From: Pseudomonadota bacterium
Lineage (GTDB): Bacteria > Pseudomonadota > Alphaproteobacteria > SP197
NCBI GenBank assembly: GCA_039028155.1
Contig: JBCCIS010000002.1
Coordinates: 124,001 to 188,000, forward strand
Direction: 5' to 3'
Length of the DNA: 64,000 nt
Both the position numbers and the translations under genes were made by a program. Numbering within the stretch: the first letter of the stretch is position 1; every line of letters begins with the position of its first letter. Of the stretch, positions 17,643 through 26,603 are shown piece by piece. The notes below the pieces were generated by a model. The model was given only the letters and a program-made list of their open reading frames with translations, had not been told where the DNA came from and made no database searches.

Positions 17643-18728
17643 ATGGGTGACGGCTTCTACAAGGACGTCTCCGGTCTGGTGCACCTGGCCGGCGGCCTGG
17701 AGATGCCGCTGGAAAAGCAGCAGGGCATCATCACGCCCAACGCGGATTTCTTCATCTGCCATGACGCGCCGACGCCGGTCATCGCCGGCGAAGGCTGGAG
17801 CCTGTCGGTCGAAGGCGACGCCGTCACCAGCCCGCTGCGTCTGACGCGCGCCGATCTTGAGGCGATGGAGCAGGTCACCCTGCCAGTGCTGATTGAATGC
17901 GCGGGCAACCATCGCCAGCTCTTCGAGGACGTGATGGGCGAACCGCTCAACCGCCGGCCGCACGTCACCGAACTGCGCTGGCATCTGGGCGGTCTGGGCA
18001 TGGCCGAATGGCAGGGCGTGCGGCTTGCCGATGTCCTGACCATGGCGGGCATCAGCGATGAGGCGCATCACGTCATGCCGGTCGGCCTCGACCGAGGCCG
18101 GGAAGGCGTGGACGGTATTCGTATGCCCATGCCGGTCGCCAAGGCCACGCATCCCGACACGCTGATCGCGCTTCGCATGAACGACGAAACGCTGCCGCCT
18201 GATCACGGCTTTCCCGCGCGCACCATCGTGCCGGGCTGGGTCGGCACCTATTCGATCAAGTGGCTTGACCGCATCGAGGTAACGCGCGAGCACCGCTGGG
18301 TCGAGCGCAACACCGAACGCTATGTCCTGATGGGCGAGGCCTGGGACGCCAATGACTACGCGCCGGCCAAGGGTCCGCTGATCACCAAGCACCCGCTCCG
18401 CAGTTCGCTGGCGTTGCCCTGGCCGGCGACTCTGACGCCGGGACCGCAGCGCCTGCGCGGTTACGCGCGCGGCGCCGAAGAACCGATCGTGCGGGTGACG
18501 TGGAGCGCCGATAAGGGTGCGACATGGCAGGACGCCGAGCTGTTGTCGCCCTGCGATCGTTATGCCTGGGTGGAGTTCGCGTTCACCTGGGACGCCACAC
18601 CCGGCGACCACGCGCTGATGACCCGCGCCTATGACGCCGCCGGCGACAGTCAGGCGCTCGACCAGCCGTTCAACAACGGCGGCTACGTCTACGCCATGGT
18701 TCACCCGCACGCGGTGGCGGTCGCTTAG
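17643..18728 (+). CDS. Sulfite-oxidase-family molybdoenzyme
   Basis: The 361-residue protein has the oxidoreductase molybdopterin-binding domain (about 35-215) with the molybdenum-binding Cys86 in ECAGNHR, then a Mo-co dimerisation domain of immunoglobulin type (about 235-350, with VRVTWSADKGATWQDAEL). No heme domain and no signal peptide are seen, so it is predicted to be cytoplasmic, unlike periplasmic SorA or YedY proteins. The segment HGFPARTIVPGWVGTYSIKW is typical of the family. The natural substrate may be sulfite or another sulfur or nitrogen oxide. It forms a probable operon with the MOSC gene. Confidence 0.85.
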   Translation: MGDGFYKDVSGLVHLAGGLEMPLEKQQGIITPNADFFICHDAPTPVIAGEGWSLSVEGDAVTSPLRLTRADLEAMEQVTLPVLIECAGNHRQLFEDVMGEPLNRRPHVTELRWHLGGLGMAEWQGVRLADVLTMAGISDEAHHVMPVGLDRGREGVDGIRMPMPVAKATHPDTLIALRMNDETLPPDHGFPARTIVPGWVGTYSIKWLDRIEVTREHRWVERNTERYVLMGEAWDANDYAPAKGPLITKHPLRSSLALPWPATLTPGPQRLRGYARGAEEPIVRVTWSADKGATWQDAELLSPCDRYAWVEFAFTWDATPGDHALMTRAYDAAGDSQALDQPFNNGGYVYAMVHPHAVAVA

Positions 18729-18731
18729 GGC

Positions 18732-20258
18732 TCAGGTCCCGCTCACCGCCGTACCGCCGGTGCGCCTGATATCCGCCGCCATCTCGAAGCCGCCGTCAGG
18801 CGAGAAACGCACCGCGCTGACACCGCCGAAGTACATGTCGACATCATCGAAGCGCCGCTGGGGGACGTCCAACTGATCGACCGGCACGCCGGCTTCATAG
18901 GCGACGCACCAGGACTCATCGGCGGACCACTCGACATGCAGGCGCGGATGGTTGACCGCCTCCTGCAAGGGCATACCCAAGTGCACGATGTTGGCAACCG
19001 TCTGCAGAATGGCGGTCGTAATGCGGTCGGCCCCCGGCGAGCCGATGGCCAGGACTGCACCACTACCACTGCGCCCGACAGTCGGCGCCATGTTCGACGA
19101 GACGCGCGTCCCCGGCGTCATCGTGTGAAAGCCGCGCTTATTAAGTTCGACTTCGCCCAGGCTGTTGTTCATCCAGATCCCCGCGCCTGGTGTCATGACG
19201 CCGGAGTTGTAGCCGGATGACGCGGTGACCGCGCAAGCCAAGCCCGCCGCATCGACCGTCGACGCATGGACGGTCGAGGGTGACGTCAGGCCGGTGGGGT
19301 TCGTGGCGGCGATGTCCAGGAACCGCGCGACATCGCTATCGAGATCGTCGGAGATATCGAGCCGACTGCGGCGGTGTCCAATGGCGCGAGCCTGGACGTC
19401 GATCATCTGGCGCGCCATGTCAGGCGTCCAGCTTTCGTGGGTGGTACCGCGCAGCATCAACAACATGGCCGCCAGGACGGCGCCACCGACGCTGGGTATC
19501 GAGACCGTCGCCACGAGCCAATCGTCCAAGGCGACGTCCAGTGCCGGGCAGAGCCTCGCTTCGTAAGCCTCGAGATCGGCAAGGCCGAGCAGACCGTCAT
19601 GGGCCGCCATGTCGTCGGCGATGACCCTGGCGATGTCGCCGCGATAGAACGCGTCGGCACCTTGCTCGGCGATGGTCGCCAGCGTGTCGTCGAGCCCGTC
19701 GACATGAACCACGTCGCCGACATCCTTGATCGACCCATCGTCTCTCTGCAGTGGTTTCAGGCTCGCCGGATTCCAGCCATAGACCCAGTCATGGTTGTTG
19801 GCGATGTACTGGTGCGAGGCCTTGGGCAACGGGAAGCCCGCCCTGACATGCCGCTCGGCCGGCTCGACCAGCACCTTCCAGGGCAGCGACCCGAATCGGC
19901 GCGCGGCAAGGTCATAGGCCGCGAGCATGCCGGGCGTGCCGACCGAGCCATAGCCGACCGTGGTCGGCGCGCCGCCGCCATAGGGCAGCATGACATCGAT
20001 GCCGCCTCGGCCGAATTGCTCCGATGAGGCCGCGCGGCCGGGCATCTCGACCGCGCCGTCGATCATCACGGCTGCTTCTCCTGGTGGCGAAACGACGATA
20101 AAGCCGCCGGCGCCCAGCGAGACGACGCCCGGCTCGGTCACCAGCTGGACGAGATTGGCTGCAATCGCCGCATCGACGGCATTGCCGCCGGCCCTAGCGA
20201 TCTCGGCACCCGCATCGGCGGCAATCTGCGAACTGGCGGCAACGGCGACACGTGTCAT
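18732..20258 (-). CDS. Gamma-glutamyltransferase-family hydrolase
   Basis: The 508-residue protein has Ntn-hydrolase features of the GGT family: ARAGGNAVDAAIAAN near residue 23, the probable autocleavage site in SPSTVHAS with a nucleophilic Thr, then VDAAGLACAVTASSG and MNNSLGE in the small subunit. There is no signal peptide, so it is predicted to be cytoplasmic, unlike classic periplasmic GGT. It may act on glutathione conjugates or gamma-glutamyl amides. The gene is convergent with the molybdoenzyme gene, leaving three bases between stops. Confidence 0.8.
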   Translation of the reverse strand: MTRVAVAASSQIAADAGAEIARAGGNAVDAAIAANLVQLVTEPGVVSLGAGGFIVVSPPGEAAVMIDGAVEMPGRAASSEQFGRGGIDVMLPYGGGAPTTVGYGSVGTPGMLAAYDLAARRFGSLPWKVLVEPAERHVRAGFPLPKASHQYIANNHDWVYGWNPASLKPLQRDDGSIKDVGDVVHVDGLDDTLATIAEQGADAFYRGDIARVIADDMAAHDGLLGLADLEAYEARLCPALDVALDDWLVATVSIPSVGGAVLAAMLLMLRGTTHESWTPDMARQMIDVQARAIGHRRSRLDISDDLDSDVARFLDIAATNPTGLTSPSTVHASTVDAAGLACAVTASSGYNSGVMTPGAGIWMNNSLGEVELNKRGFHTMTPGTRVSSNMAPTVGRSGSGAVLAIGSPGADRITTAILQTVANIVHLGMPLQEAVNHPRLHVEWSADESWCVAYEAGVPVDQLDVPQRRFDDVDMYFGGVSAVRFSPDGGFEMAADIRRTGGTAVSGT

Positions 20259-20335
20259 GGCGGGATCTGGCAGGCGGTGGGAGAGACGATGAACCGGTTT
20301 GACGATCTAGCACAGATCACCGCCATAGGCAGATG

Positions 20336-21136
20336 TCAGTCCGCGCCTTCGCGCTGCTGTCGCCCGGTCTCCAGGAACGGGTAGACCTCCTCCATCACGT
20401 CGGTCGCCATCACCTTGTCCCAGAAGCGGAAGTAAAGCGCGAAGTTTTTGGTGAAGTCGCGGTGGTGGATGTCGTGGTGGGCGGCGGTGATCAGATGATG
20501 GCCGATTGGGCCCTTGAGCCAACGGTCCGGCAGGATCTCCTGGCCGGAATGGTTCAAGACGCTAGCGATGGTCATCAGCGTCAGGATGAACAGTACCGCG
20601 GCGACGTGGATCGGGATGATGAAGACGAGCAGCGGCAGCAGCCAGGCATAGACCAGGCTCTCGTATGGGTGGAACGAGAAGGCGGCGAACGGGCTTGGCG
20701 GGCGCGAGCGGTGGTGCACCAGATGCACGATGCGGAACAGGCGCGGATGGTGCATCAGCCGGTGTGTCCAATAGAACCAGGTATCCTGGACGAACAGGCA
20801 TATGAAGATGCTGACGGGTATCCAGATCCAGTCGATCGGCCGCCAGTCCGTATAAAGCAAGGTACCGCCGTCCTTCCAGGCCTCGATCACAATGACGCCG
20901 GGCAGCGCGTAAATCAGGGCCGAAATGAGCGACCAGCCGATTTCCGCCCTGACCGTCGCCGGGCGGGGCCGGCCGTCGGTCAGGCGCCGGGTCTTAACCC
21001 GTGGCCCCTCGCGCGACCACAAGAGCCAGTGGAACAGACCGGCAATGGCGAAGTACCGGAGCGCGATGATGACCACGAGCGCGACATAGGTGATCGCGAA
21101 ACCCGCCGGGCCACCCAATGCTTGCAGTTCGTCCAT
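20336..21136 (-). CDS. Sterol-desaturase/fatty-acid-hydroxylase family membrane protein
   Basis: The 266-residue protein has four or more membrane helices and the di-iron His clusters of this superfamily: HRLMH, HLVHH, and a later group including HHDIHH. Members hydroxylate or desaturate lipids, sterols or carotenoids. It is divergent from crtY with a 103-bp gap, so a carotenoid ring hydroxylase is one possibility; a lipid hydroxylase is the other. The start at 21136 (MDELQA) is chosen because the upstream frame reads into a region that looks like promoter DNA for crtY. Confidence 0.75.
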   Translation of the reverse strand: MDELQALGGPAGFAITYVALVVIIALRYFAIAGLFHWLLWSREGPRVKTRRLTDGRPRPATVRAEIGWSLISALIYALPGVIVIEAWKDGGTLLYTDWRPIDWIWIPVSIFICLFVQDTWFYWTHRLMHHPRLFRIVHLVHHRSRPPSPFAAFSFHPYESLVYAWLLPLLVFIIPIHVAAVLFILTLMTIASVLNHSGQEILPDRWLKGPIGHHLITAAHHDIHHRDFTKNFALYFRFWDKVMATDVMEEVYPFLETGRQQREGAD

Positions 21137-21239
21137 CGCGTCCAGATGTCCGCCAATCCGTCTCGCCTGTCCGCGCGTAACAGGACGATGAACATGGTAG
21201 GGTCTATCGGTCGGTGTCGACAGCACATACGGAGCCTGG
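21137..21239. promoter_or_regulatory. Divergent promoter region, hydroxylase and crtYIB
   Basis: The 103 bp separate the divergent starts of the hydroxylase and crtY genes. An 8-bp palindrome TGTCGACA (21215-21222) lies 17 bases before the crtY start. No convincing -35/-10 pair could be named. Both operons must start here. Confidence 0.4.
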
Positions 21240-22400
21240 GTGTCAACGGATCTCATTCTGGTCGGGGGCGGGCTGGCCAACAGTCTTGTCGCGTGGCGGC
21301 TCAAGGAGCGGCACCCCGCGCTGCGGCTATTGGTGCTGGAACAGGGCGATCGGCTGGGCGGCAACCATACCTGGTCGTTCTATGAGACGGACCTGGAACC
21401 CGAACAACGCGCCTGGATCGATCCCCTGGTGGCGCACCGCTGGCCGCATTACGACGTGCGATTCCCCGGTCTTGACCGCCGTTTGCCAACCGGATACCGC
21501 TCGATTCCTTCCGAACGCCTTGACGCGGTCATTGGCGGGGACTTGGGCGAGACGGTGCGGCATGGTGTCACCGTGAGCGAGATCGACGCCGGCGGCGTAA
21601 CGCTTGGTGACGGTGAGCGGATTGAGGCCGGTGCGGTCATCGATGGACGGGGCGACCGGGGCGGTGATCACCTGCTGCTCGGCTATCAGAAGTTCCTCGG
21701 GCAGGAGGTCGAACTCGCGGCACCACACGGGCGCAGCGGCCCGGTCATCATGGATGCCACGGTCGATCAGACCGACGGTTATCGTTTCGTCTACACGCTG
21801 CCGTTCGGTGAGCGGCGCATGCTGATCGAGGATACCTATTACAGCGACTGGCCGTCGCTTGATCCCGCGCCCTCGCGCCAGGCCATCGCCGACTATGCGG
21901 CGGCCCAGGGCTGGACGATCGAGCGCGTCGTGCGCGAAGAGACGGGGTCGCTGCCAATCACACTGGCTGGCGATCCCCATGGCCATTGGGCCGATGCGCC
22001 CGACAATGTTGCGCGTTCCGGCATCGCTGCCCTGCTGTTTCACGCGACCACGGGCTACTCCCTGGTCGAGGCGGTGCGTTTCGCCGACGCGGTCGCCGCC
22101 CTGCCCACGCTGGACGCGTCCGCTCTGGCGCAACTGTCACGCCGGACCTCGCTCACCCTTTGGCGCCGACAGGCGTACTTCCGTTTTCTGAACCGCATGC
22201 TGTTTCGTGCGGCATCGCCGGAGCGGCGCTGGGTCGTCCTGCGCCGCTTTTATGGTCTCTCCGAGGGCCTGATCGAGCGGTTTTATGCTGGGCGGCTCAC
22301 GATGGGCGACAAACTGCGCATTCTGATGGGCAAACCGCCGGTGCCGATCCTGCCGGCGCTGGGGTGTTTGAAACCGGCCGCCGCGGAGGCCGCACGATGA
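21240..22400 (+). CDS. crtY: Lycopene beta-cyclase
   Basis: The 386-residue protein opens with an FAD/NAD-binding segment (LILVGGGLANSLVAWRL) and has the CrtY features LGGNHTWSFYETD near residue 40 and YRFVYTLPFGERRMLIEDTYYSD near 180. It cyclises both ends of lycopene to beta-carotene at the membrane. The start is GTG 21240. Its stop overlaps the crtI start as ATGA. This bacterial CrtY type is that of Pantoea, Paracoccus and Brevundimonas rather than the CrtL type. Confidence 0.95.
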   Translation: MSTDLILVGGGLANSLVAWRLKERHPALRLLVLEQGDRLGGNHTWSFYETDLEPEQRAWIDPLVAHRWPHYDVRFPGLDRRLPTGYRSIPSERLDAVIGGDLGETVRHGVTVSEIDAGGVTLGDGERIEAGAVIDGRGDRGGDHLLLGYQKFLGQEVELAAPHGRSGPVIMDATVDQTDGYRFVYTLPFGERRMLIEDTYYSDWPSLDPAPSRQAIADYAAAQGWTIERVVREETGSLPITLAGDPHGHWADAPDNVARSGIAALLFHATTGYSLVEAVRFADAVAALPTLDASALAQLSRRTSLTLWRRQAYFRFLNRMLFRAASPERRWVVLRRFYGLSEGLIERFYAGRLTMGDKLRILMGKPPVPILPALGCLKPAAAEAAR

Positions 22401-23920
22401 ATATGACGGCGACCAAACGCCAGCGCGCGGCGGTGATCGGCAGTGGTTTCGGCGGCCTGGCGCTTGCCATCCGCCTGCAATCGGCGGGCATCGCGACAAC
22501 GCTGTTTGAGGCGCGCGAGCGCCCCGGCGGGCGGGCTTATGTCTATGAAGACGCCGGTTTCACCTTTGACGCCGGGCCCACGGTCATCACCGATCCGACC
22601 TGCCTGGAGGCTCTCTTCGCGCTCTCCGGACGCCAGCTCCGCGACTACGTCACCTTGGTGCCGATCCAGCCGTTCTATCGGCTCTTGTGGCCGGACGGCT
22701 CAAGCTTCGACTACACCAACGACGATGACCGTTTGATGGCGCAGATCGAGGCCATGAGCCCCGCCGATGTCGAGGGTTACCGCCGGTTCCTGGATTACGC
22801 CGAGCGCGTGTTCGAGAAAGGCTATATCGAACTCGGCCACGTGCCATTTCTTGACTTCAAAAGCATGATCAAGGTCGCGCCGGACCTGATCGGCCTGCAA
22901 GCGTTTCGCAGCGTCTATGCGATGGTGTCGCACTTCATCAAGGACGAGCGGCTGCGTCAGGCGATGAGCTTCCATTCGCTCTTGGTCGGCGGTAACCCGT
23001 TTGCCAGTTCGGCGATCTATACCCTCATCCATTCACTGGAGCGACGCTGGGGCGTCCACTTCCCGATTGGCGGCACCGGCGCGCTGGTCCAGGGCCTGGT
23101 GCGCCTGTTCGAGGATCTCGGCGGTAAGGTGCGACTGGCGACCCCGGTCGAGCGCATCCTGGTCGAGGACGACAACGTGTGCGGTGTCGCGACGGCGGCG
23201 GGCGGCGAGGAACGGTTCGATCTGGTTGCCAGCAACGGCGACGTCGTCACGACCTATGACCGCTTGCTCGGTCACCATGCGCGCGGGCGCGAGGTCGCCA
23301 ACAAGCTGAAGCGCCGGCGCTTCAGTCCATCCTTGTTTGTGGCCTATTTTGGCTTGGAGGGCCGGGCGGATGATCTGGCGCACCACACCATCGTCTTCGG
23401 GCCCCGCTACAAGGGTCTGCTGAAGGAGATATATGGCGGAACGCAACTGGCCGATGACTTCTCGCTTTACCTCCACGCGCCCTCCGTGACCGATCCGTCG
23501 TTGGCGCCAGACGGTTGCATGGCCTTCTACGTGCTGTCGCCGGTGCCCCATCTGGGTCATGCGGCGATCAATTGGGAAGAAGAGGGGCCGCGTTATCGCG
23601 ACCGCATCTTCGATCACCTGGAGCGCCATTGTCTGCCGGGGCTGAAACAGCGACTCGTCACCAGCCGGATCTTCACGCCCGCGGATTTCAGGAGCGAACT
23701 CGGCGCCCACCTGGGCTCGGCGTTCTCGCTGGAGCCGGTCTTGACCCAAAGCGCCTGGTTCCGGCCGCATAATCGTGACGACCGGCTAAAGGGGCTCTAT
23801 CTTGTCGGGGCGGGGACGCACCCGGGCGCCGGCATTCCCGGCGTCGTCGGATCGGCCCGCGCAACGGCATCCTTGATGCTGGCTGATGCCGGCATCACGT
23901 TGGATGCGGAGGTAGCGTAG
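22397..23920 (+). CDS. crtI: Phytoene desaturase
   Basis: The 507-residue flavoprotein has an N-terminal dinucleotide motif (AAVIGSGFGGLALAIRLQ) and the CrtI C-terminal signature GLYLVGAGTHPGAGIPGV near residue 470. It performs the desaturations from phytoene to lycopene. ATG 22397 is chosen within a longer frame because of the four-base ATGA overlap with the crtY stop. Its stop shares one base with the crtB start (TAGTG), so crtYIB is translationally coupled. Confidence 0.95.
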   Translation: MNMTATKRQRAAVIGSGFGGLALAIRLQSAGIATTLFEARERPGGRAYVYEDAGFTFDAGPTVITDPTCLEALFALSGRQLRDYVTLVPIQPFYRLLWPDGSSFDYTNDDDRLMAQIEAMSPADVEGYRRFLDYAERVFEKGYIELGHVPFLDFKSMIKVAPDLIGLQAFRSVYAMVSHFIKDERLRQAMSFHSLLVGGNPFASSAIYTLIHSLERRWGVHFPIGGTGALVQGLVRLFEDLGGKVRLATPVERILVEDDNVCGVATAAGGEERFDLVASNGDVVTTYDRLLGHHARGREVANKLKRRRFSPSLFVAYFGLEGRADDLAHHTIVFGPRYKGLLKEIYGGTQLADDFSLYLHAPSVTDPSLAPDGCMAFYVLSPVPHLGHAAINWEEEGPRYRDRIFDHLERHCLPGLKQRLVTSRIFTPADFRSELGAHLGSAFSLEPVLTQSAWFRPHNRDDRLKGLYLVGAGTHPGAGIPGVVGSARATASLMLADAGITLDAEVA

Positions 23921-24882
23921 TGGACCACGTCGTCGAAACCAGCCGGGAGACGATCCAGCAGGGATCGAGCAGTTTTTCATCGGCCGCGCGGCTGTTTCCG
24001 CTCGAGACCCGTGAAAGCGCGTGGATGCTCTACGCCTGGTGCCGCTATTGCGACGATGTGATCGACGGCCAGACGTTGGGTTTCGGCATGAAACCGGCCG
24101 ACGCCAGCACCGCACGCGAACGCCTGGCCACCCTGACACACCTGACCGAGCAGGCGATGGGCGACACGCCGCCTGAGGATCCCGTATTCACGGCGTTCCA
24201 CCGCGTCGTCAGACGCCATGACATTCCCAAGCGATTTCCGCTCGAACTGCTCGAGGGATTCGCGATGGATATCGAAGGGCGCCGCTATGACACGCTGGCC
24301 GACACCCTGAGCTATGGCTACCACGTGGCCGGCGTTGTTGGTGTCATGATGTCGATGGTCATGGGCGTCCGTGATCAGCCGACCCTGAACCGTGCCTCCG
24401 ATCTGGGTATCGGCTTCCAGCTCACCAACATCTGCCGCGACGTGATGGAAGATGCCGGCGCCGGCCGGGTCTATCTGCCGGCCGATTGGCTCGCCGCCGA
24501 AGGCGTGACACCGGAAACAGTCACCGATCCGGCGTCACGCGCCGGCGTCCACCGCGTTGTCTGTAATCTGCTCGACGAAGCCGACGGTTACTACGACTCC
24601 GCCGTCCTGGGTCTGCAGGCGCTCGACTTCCGCTCGGCCTGGGCTATCGCGGCGGCGCGTGGCATCTATCGCGACATCGGGCGGCGGGTGCGCCGCGAAG
24701 GCACGGAAGCGTGGGATCAACGCGCGGTCGTGCCCAAGCCACGCAAGATCTATCTGGCGCTGCGTGGCCTGGCGATCTCGGCGCGCACCAGCGCGCCCAT
24801 GCCGCTCAACCGCGACGCCTCGCGAGCCGGTCTGTGGACCATGCCGGAAGCGCGAAGCGCACAACACCGGCATATCTGCTGA
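23920..24882 (+). CDS. crtB: Phytoene synthase
   Basis: The 320-residue protein has both Asp-rich motifs of squalene/phytoene synthases: YCDDVID near residue 43 and LTNICRDVMED near 168. It joins two geranylgeranyl diphosphates into phytoene. It starts at GTG 23920, which overlaps the crtI stop. It ends 15 bases before the convergent crtZ stop. Confidence 0.95.
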   Translation: MDHVVETSRETIQQGSSSFSSAARLFPLETRESAWMLYAWCRYCDDVIDGQTLGFGMKPADASTARERLATLTHLTEQAMGDTPPEDPVFTAFHRVVRRHDIPKRFPLELLEGFAMDIEGRRYDTLADTLSYGYHVAGVVGVMMSMVMGVRDQPTLNRASDLGIGFQLTNICRDVMEDAGAGRVYLPADWLAAEGVTPETVTDPASRAGVHRVVCNLLDEADGYYDSAVLGLQALDFRSAWAIAAARGIYRDIGRRVRREGTEAWDQRAVVPKPRKIYLALRGLAISARTSAPMPLNRDASRAGLWTMPEARSAQHRHIC

Positions 24883-24897
24883 CGAGAAGAGCTGTGC

Positions 24898-25401
24898 TCA
24901 GTCGCCCGGTTCGCCGACCGTGGTGCCGCTGGCCCGAAGCCGATCCTTCAAGACGCGCACCGGCGGCGCCCACAAGAAGCCGAACGACACCGCGCCCTCT
25001 TTGGTGTGCACTGCGTGGTGCAGACGGTGGGCTTGAATAATGCGTTTCATGTAGGCGCTTTTGCCCCGATAGGGGTGTTTGACGCGGCGGTGCACGATGA
25101 CGTCGTGGAAGACGAAGTAGACAACGCCGTAGCCGGCGATGCCGAGGCCGATCCAGAGCAGATCGGGTTGGCCGCCGTGGACGCCGAACCAGATCAGGAC
25201 GATCGAGGGCAGGCTGAAGATCACCGCGAACAGGTCGTTCCATTCGAACCAGCCCTTGCGCGGCGTGTGATGTGACTTGTGCAGGGACCACAAGAAGCCG
25301 TGCATCACCCAGCGGTGTGTCGCCCAGGCGACCGCCTCCATGCCGATCAGCGCGACCAGGAACAGGGCGGCGTGTCTGAGGATGTCATCCATGGCCGGCA
25401 C
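24898..25401 (-). CDS. crtZ: Beta-carotene hydroxylase
   Basis: The 167-residue membrane protein has the CrtZ His clusters HRWVMH, HKSHH, HDVIVHRR and HRLHH, which bind the di-iron centre. It adds 3-hydroxyls to beta-ionone rings, giving zeaxanthin. GTG 25401 is used because it overlaps the upstream permease stop as TAGTG; ATG 25392, three codons in, is the alternative. It is the last gene of crtE-ABC-ABC-crtZ. No crtW ketolase or crtX glucosyltransferase is present here. Confidence 0.92.
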   Translation of the reverse strand: MPAMDDILRHAALFLVALIGMEAVAWATHRWVMHGFLWSLHKSHHTPRKGWFEWNDLFAVIFSLPSIVLIWFGVHGGQPDLLWIGLGIAGYGVVYFVFHDVIVHRRVKHPYRGKSAYMKRIIQAHRLHHAVHTKEGAVSFGFLWAPPVRVLKDRLRASGTTVGEPGD

Positions 25402-26603
25402 TATACCAACATTCGCTTTGCCGCGGCACCGCGCGCCAGGGCCCAGCCGACAAGGGCGGTCCCGGCCAGAACCCCCCAGGGCAGCCAGAGTTCGTCCAGC
25501 ACGCCGTCGCGCCAGAAGATGACCGTGTAAGCCTCGACCGCCCAGCCATTGGGCGTCAGCCAGCCGAGCTCGCGGATCGCCGGCGGCATCATGAAACGCG
25601 GCACCATGCTTCCGCCGAGAGCGGATAGGATAAGGACCGTGATGGTCGCGACGCCCTGGGCCTGGCGTCGATTTGTCGTTAGCGCCGCCAGCGCCAGACC
25701 GACGCCGCTAGCCGCCGCTGCCGTCGCCACGGTGGTCGCCGCCCACGGCCCCCAATGGCTCGGCAGGTCGACGCCGAAGCCAAGCCAGGCGACGAGAAAG
25801 ATCACCGCGCCTTGAACACAGCCGAGCGCGGTCAGGAACAGAAAGCGCCCGTCGATCAAGGGCGCGATGCCGGCGGGGCCGGCCAGGATGCGCGCCAGGA
25901 TCCCCATCTCGCGCTCCTCGTGGATGGCGACGGCACCGTTGGCGGCCGTGAACAGCAGGAACATCACCATGATGGCGCCGGCATAGTAGGTGACACCGCC
26001 ACCTTCGGGCCGACCGGTACCCGCGACCTCCTCGTGGTCGAACAAGTCGTCGCCCGCCGCCTGGCCACCGCCATCGCGCATCTGCGCCAGGCGCTGTTCG
26101 AGGTCGCGCTGCTGGGTGTCGGAGAGGTCAATCAAATCGGCGCCGACCATCGCCATGAAACGACCGATGGCGACATCGCCCATGGTCCCGGTCCAGACGT
26201 CCTGCACCCGGCCCATCAGCATGCCGGCGGCGACGCCGCGGGCTGGCTCAACGATCAACAACAGCGGCGCGTGCTCGCCGGGAACCGCCGGATCGTCGCG
26301 CAGGATCAGCCCGACATCGGCGTCGCCATCGGCGACCAAAGTCCGAACGTCGTCCGGCTGCAGGGAACCGTCGACGCGCTCAATCGTCGGGTCGGTCTCC
26401 AGCGCCACAACCAGACGGGCGCTCGCCTCGCTGGCCGTGGGATCGGCGATCGCGACCTTCAGCACCAGATCGTCCGATCCGGTATCGGCGAAGATCAGCG
26501 CGAAGATGAGGAAGAATGTCACCGGCAGAACGAAGGCCATGACGAGAGATCCGCGATCGCGCACCAGGGCCTTTAAGAGGGCCATAAAGACCGCGCGGCT
26601 CAC
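25401..26603 (-). CDS. ABC-2 type transporter permease in the carotenoid operon
   Basis: The 400-residue protein has one N-terminal membrane helix (AFVLPVTFFLIFALIF), a large extracytoplasmic domain of about 170 residues, then five or six helices. This is the ABC2_membrane_3 (YhhJ/YbhR-like) layout, typical of exporters of lipids or drugs. It starts at GTG 26603, overlapping the ATPase stop as GTGA, and its stop overlaps crtZ. The tight packing with crtE and crtZ suggests export or membrane placement of a carotenoid-related lipid, but this is inference. Confidence 0.85.
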   Translation of the reverse strand: MSRAVFMALLKALVRDRGSLVMAFVLPVTFFLIFALIFADTGSDDLVLKVAIADPTASEASARLVVALETDPTIERVDGSLQPDDVRTLVADGDADVGLILRDDPAVPGEHAPLLLIVEPARGVAAGMLMGRVQDVWTGTMGDVAIGRFMAMVGADLIDLSDTQQRDLEQRLAQMRDGGGQAAGDDLFDHEEVAGTGRPEGGGVTYYAGAIMVMFLLFTAANGAVAIHEEREMGILARILAGPAGIAPLIDGRFLFLTALGCVQGAVIFLVAWLGFGVDLPSHWGPWAATTVATAAAASGVGLALAALTTNRRQAQGVATITVLILSALGGSMVPRFMMPPAIRELGWLTPNGWAVEAYTVIFWRDGVLDELWLPWGVLAGTALVGWALARGAAAKRMLV

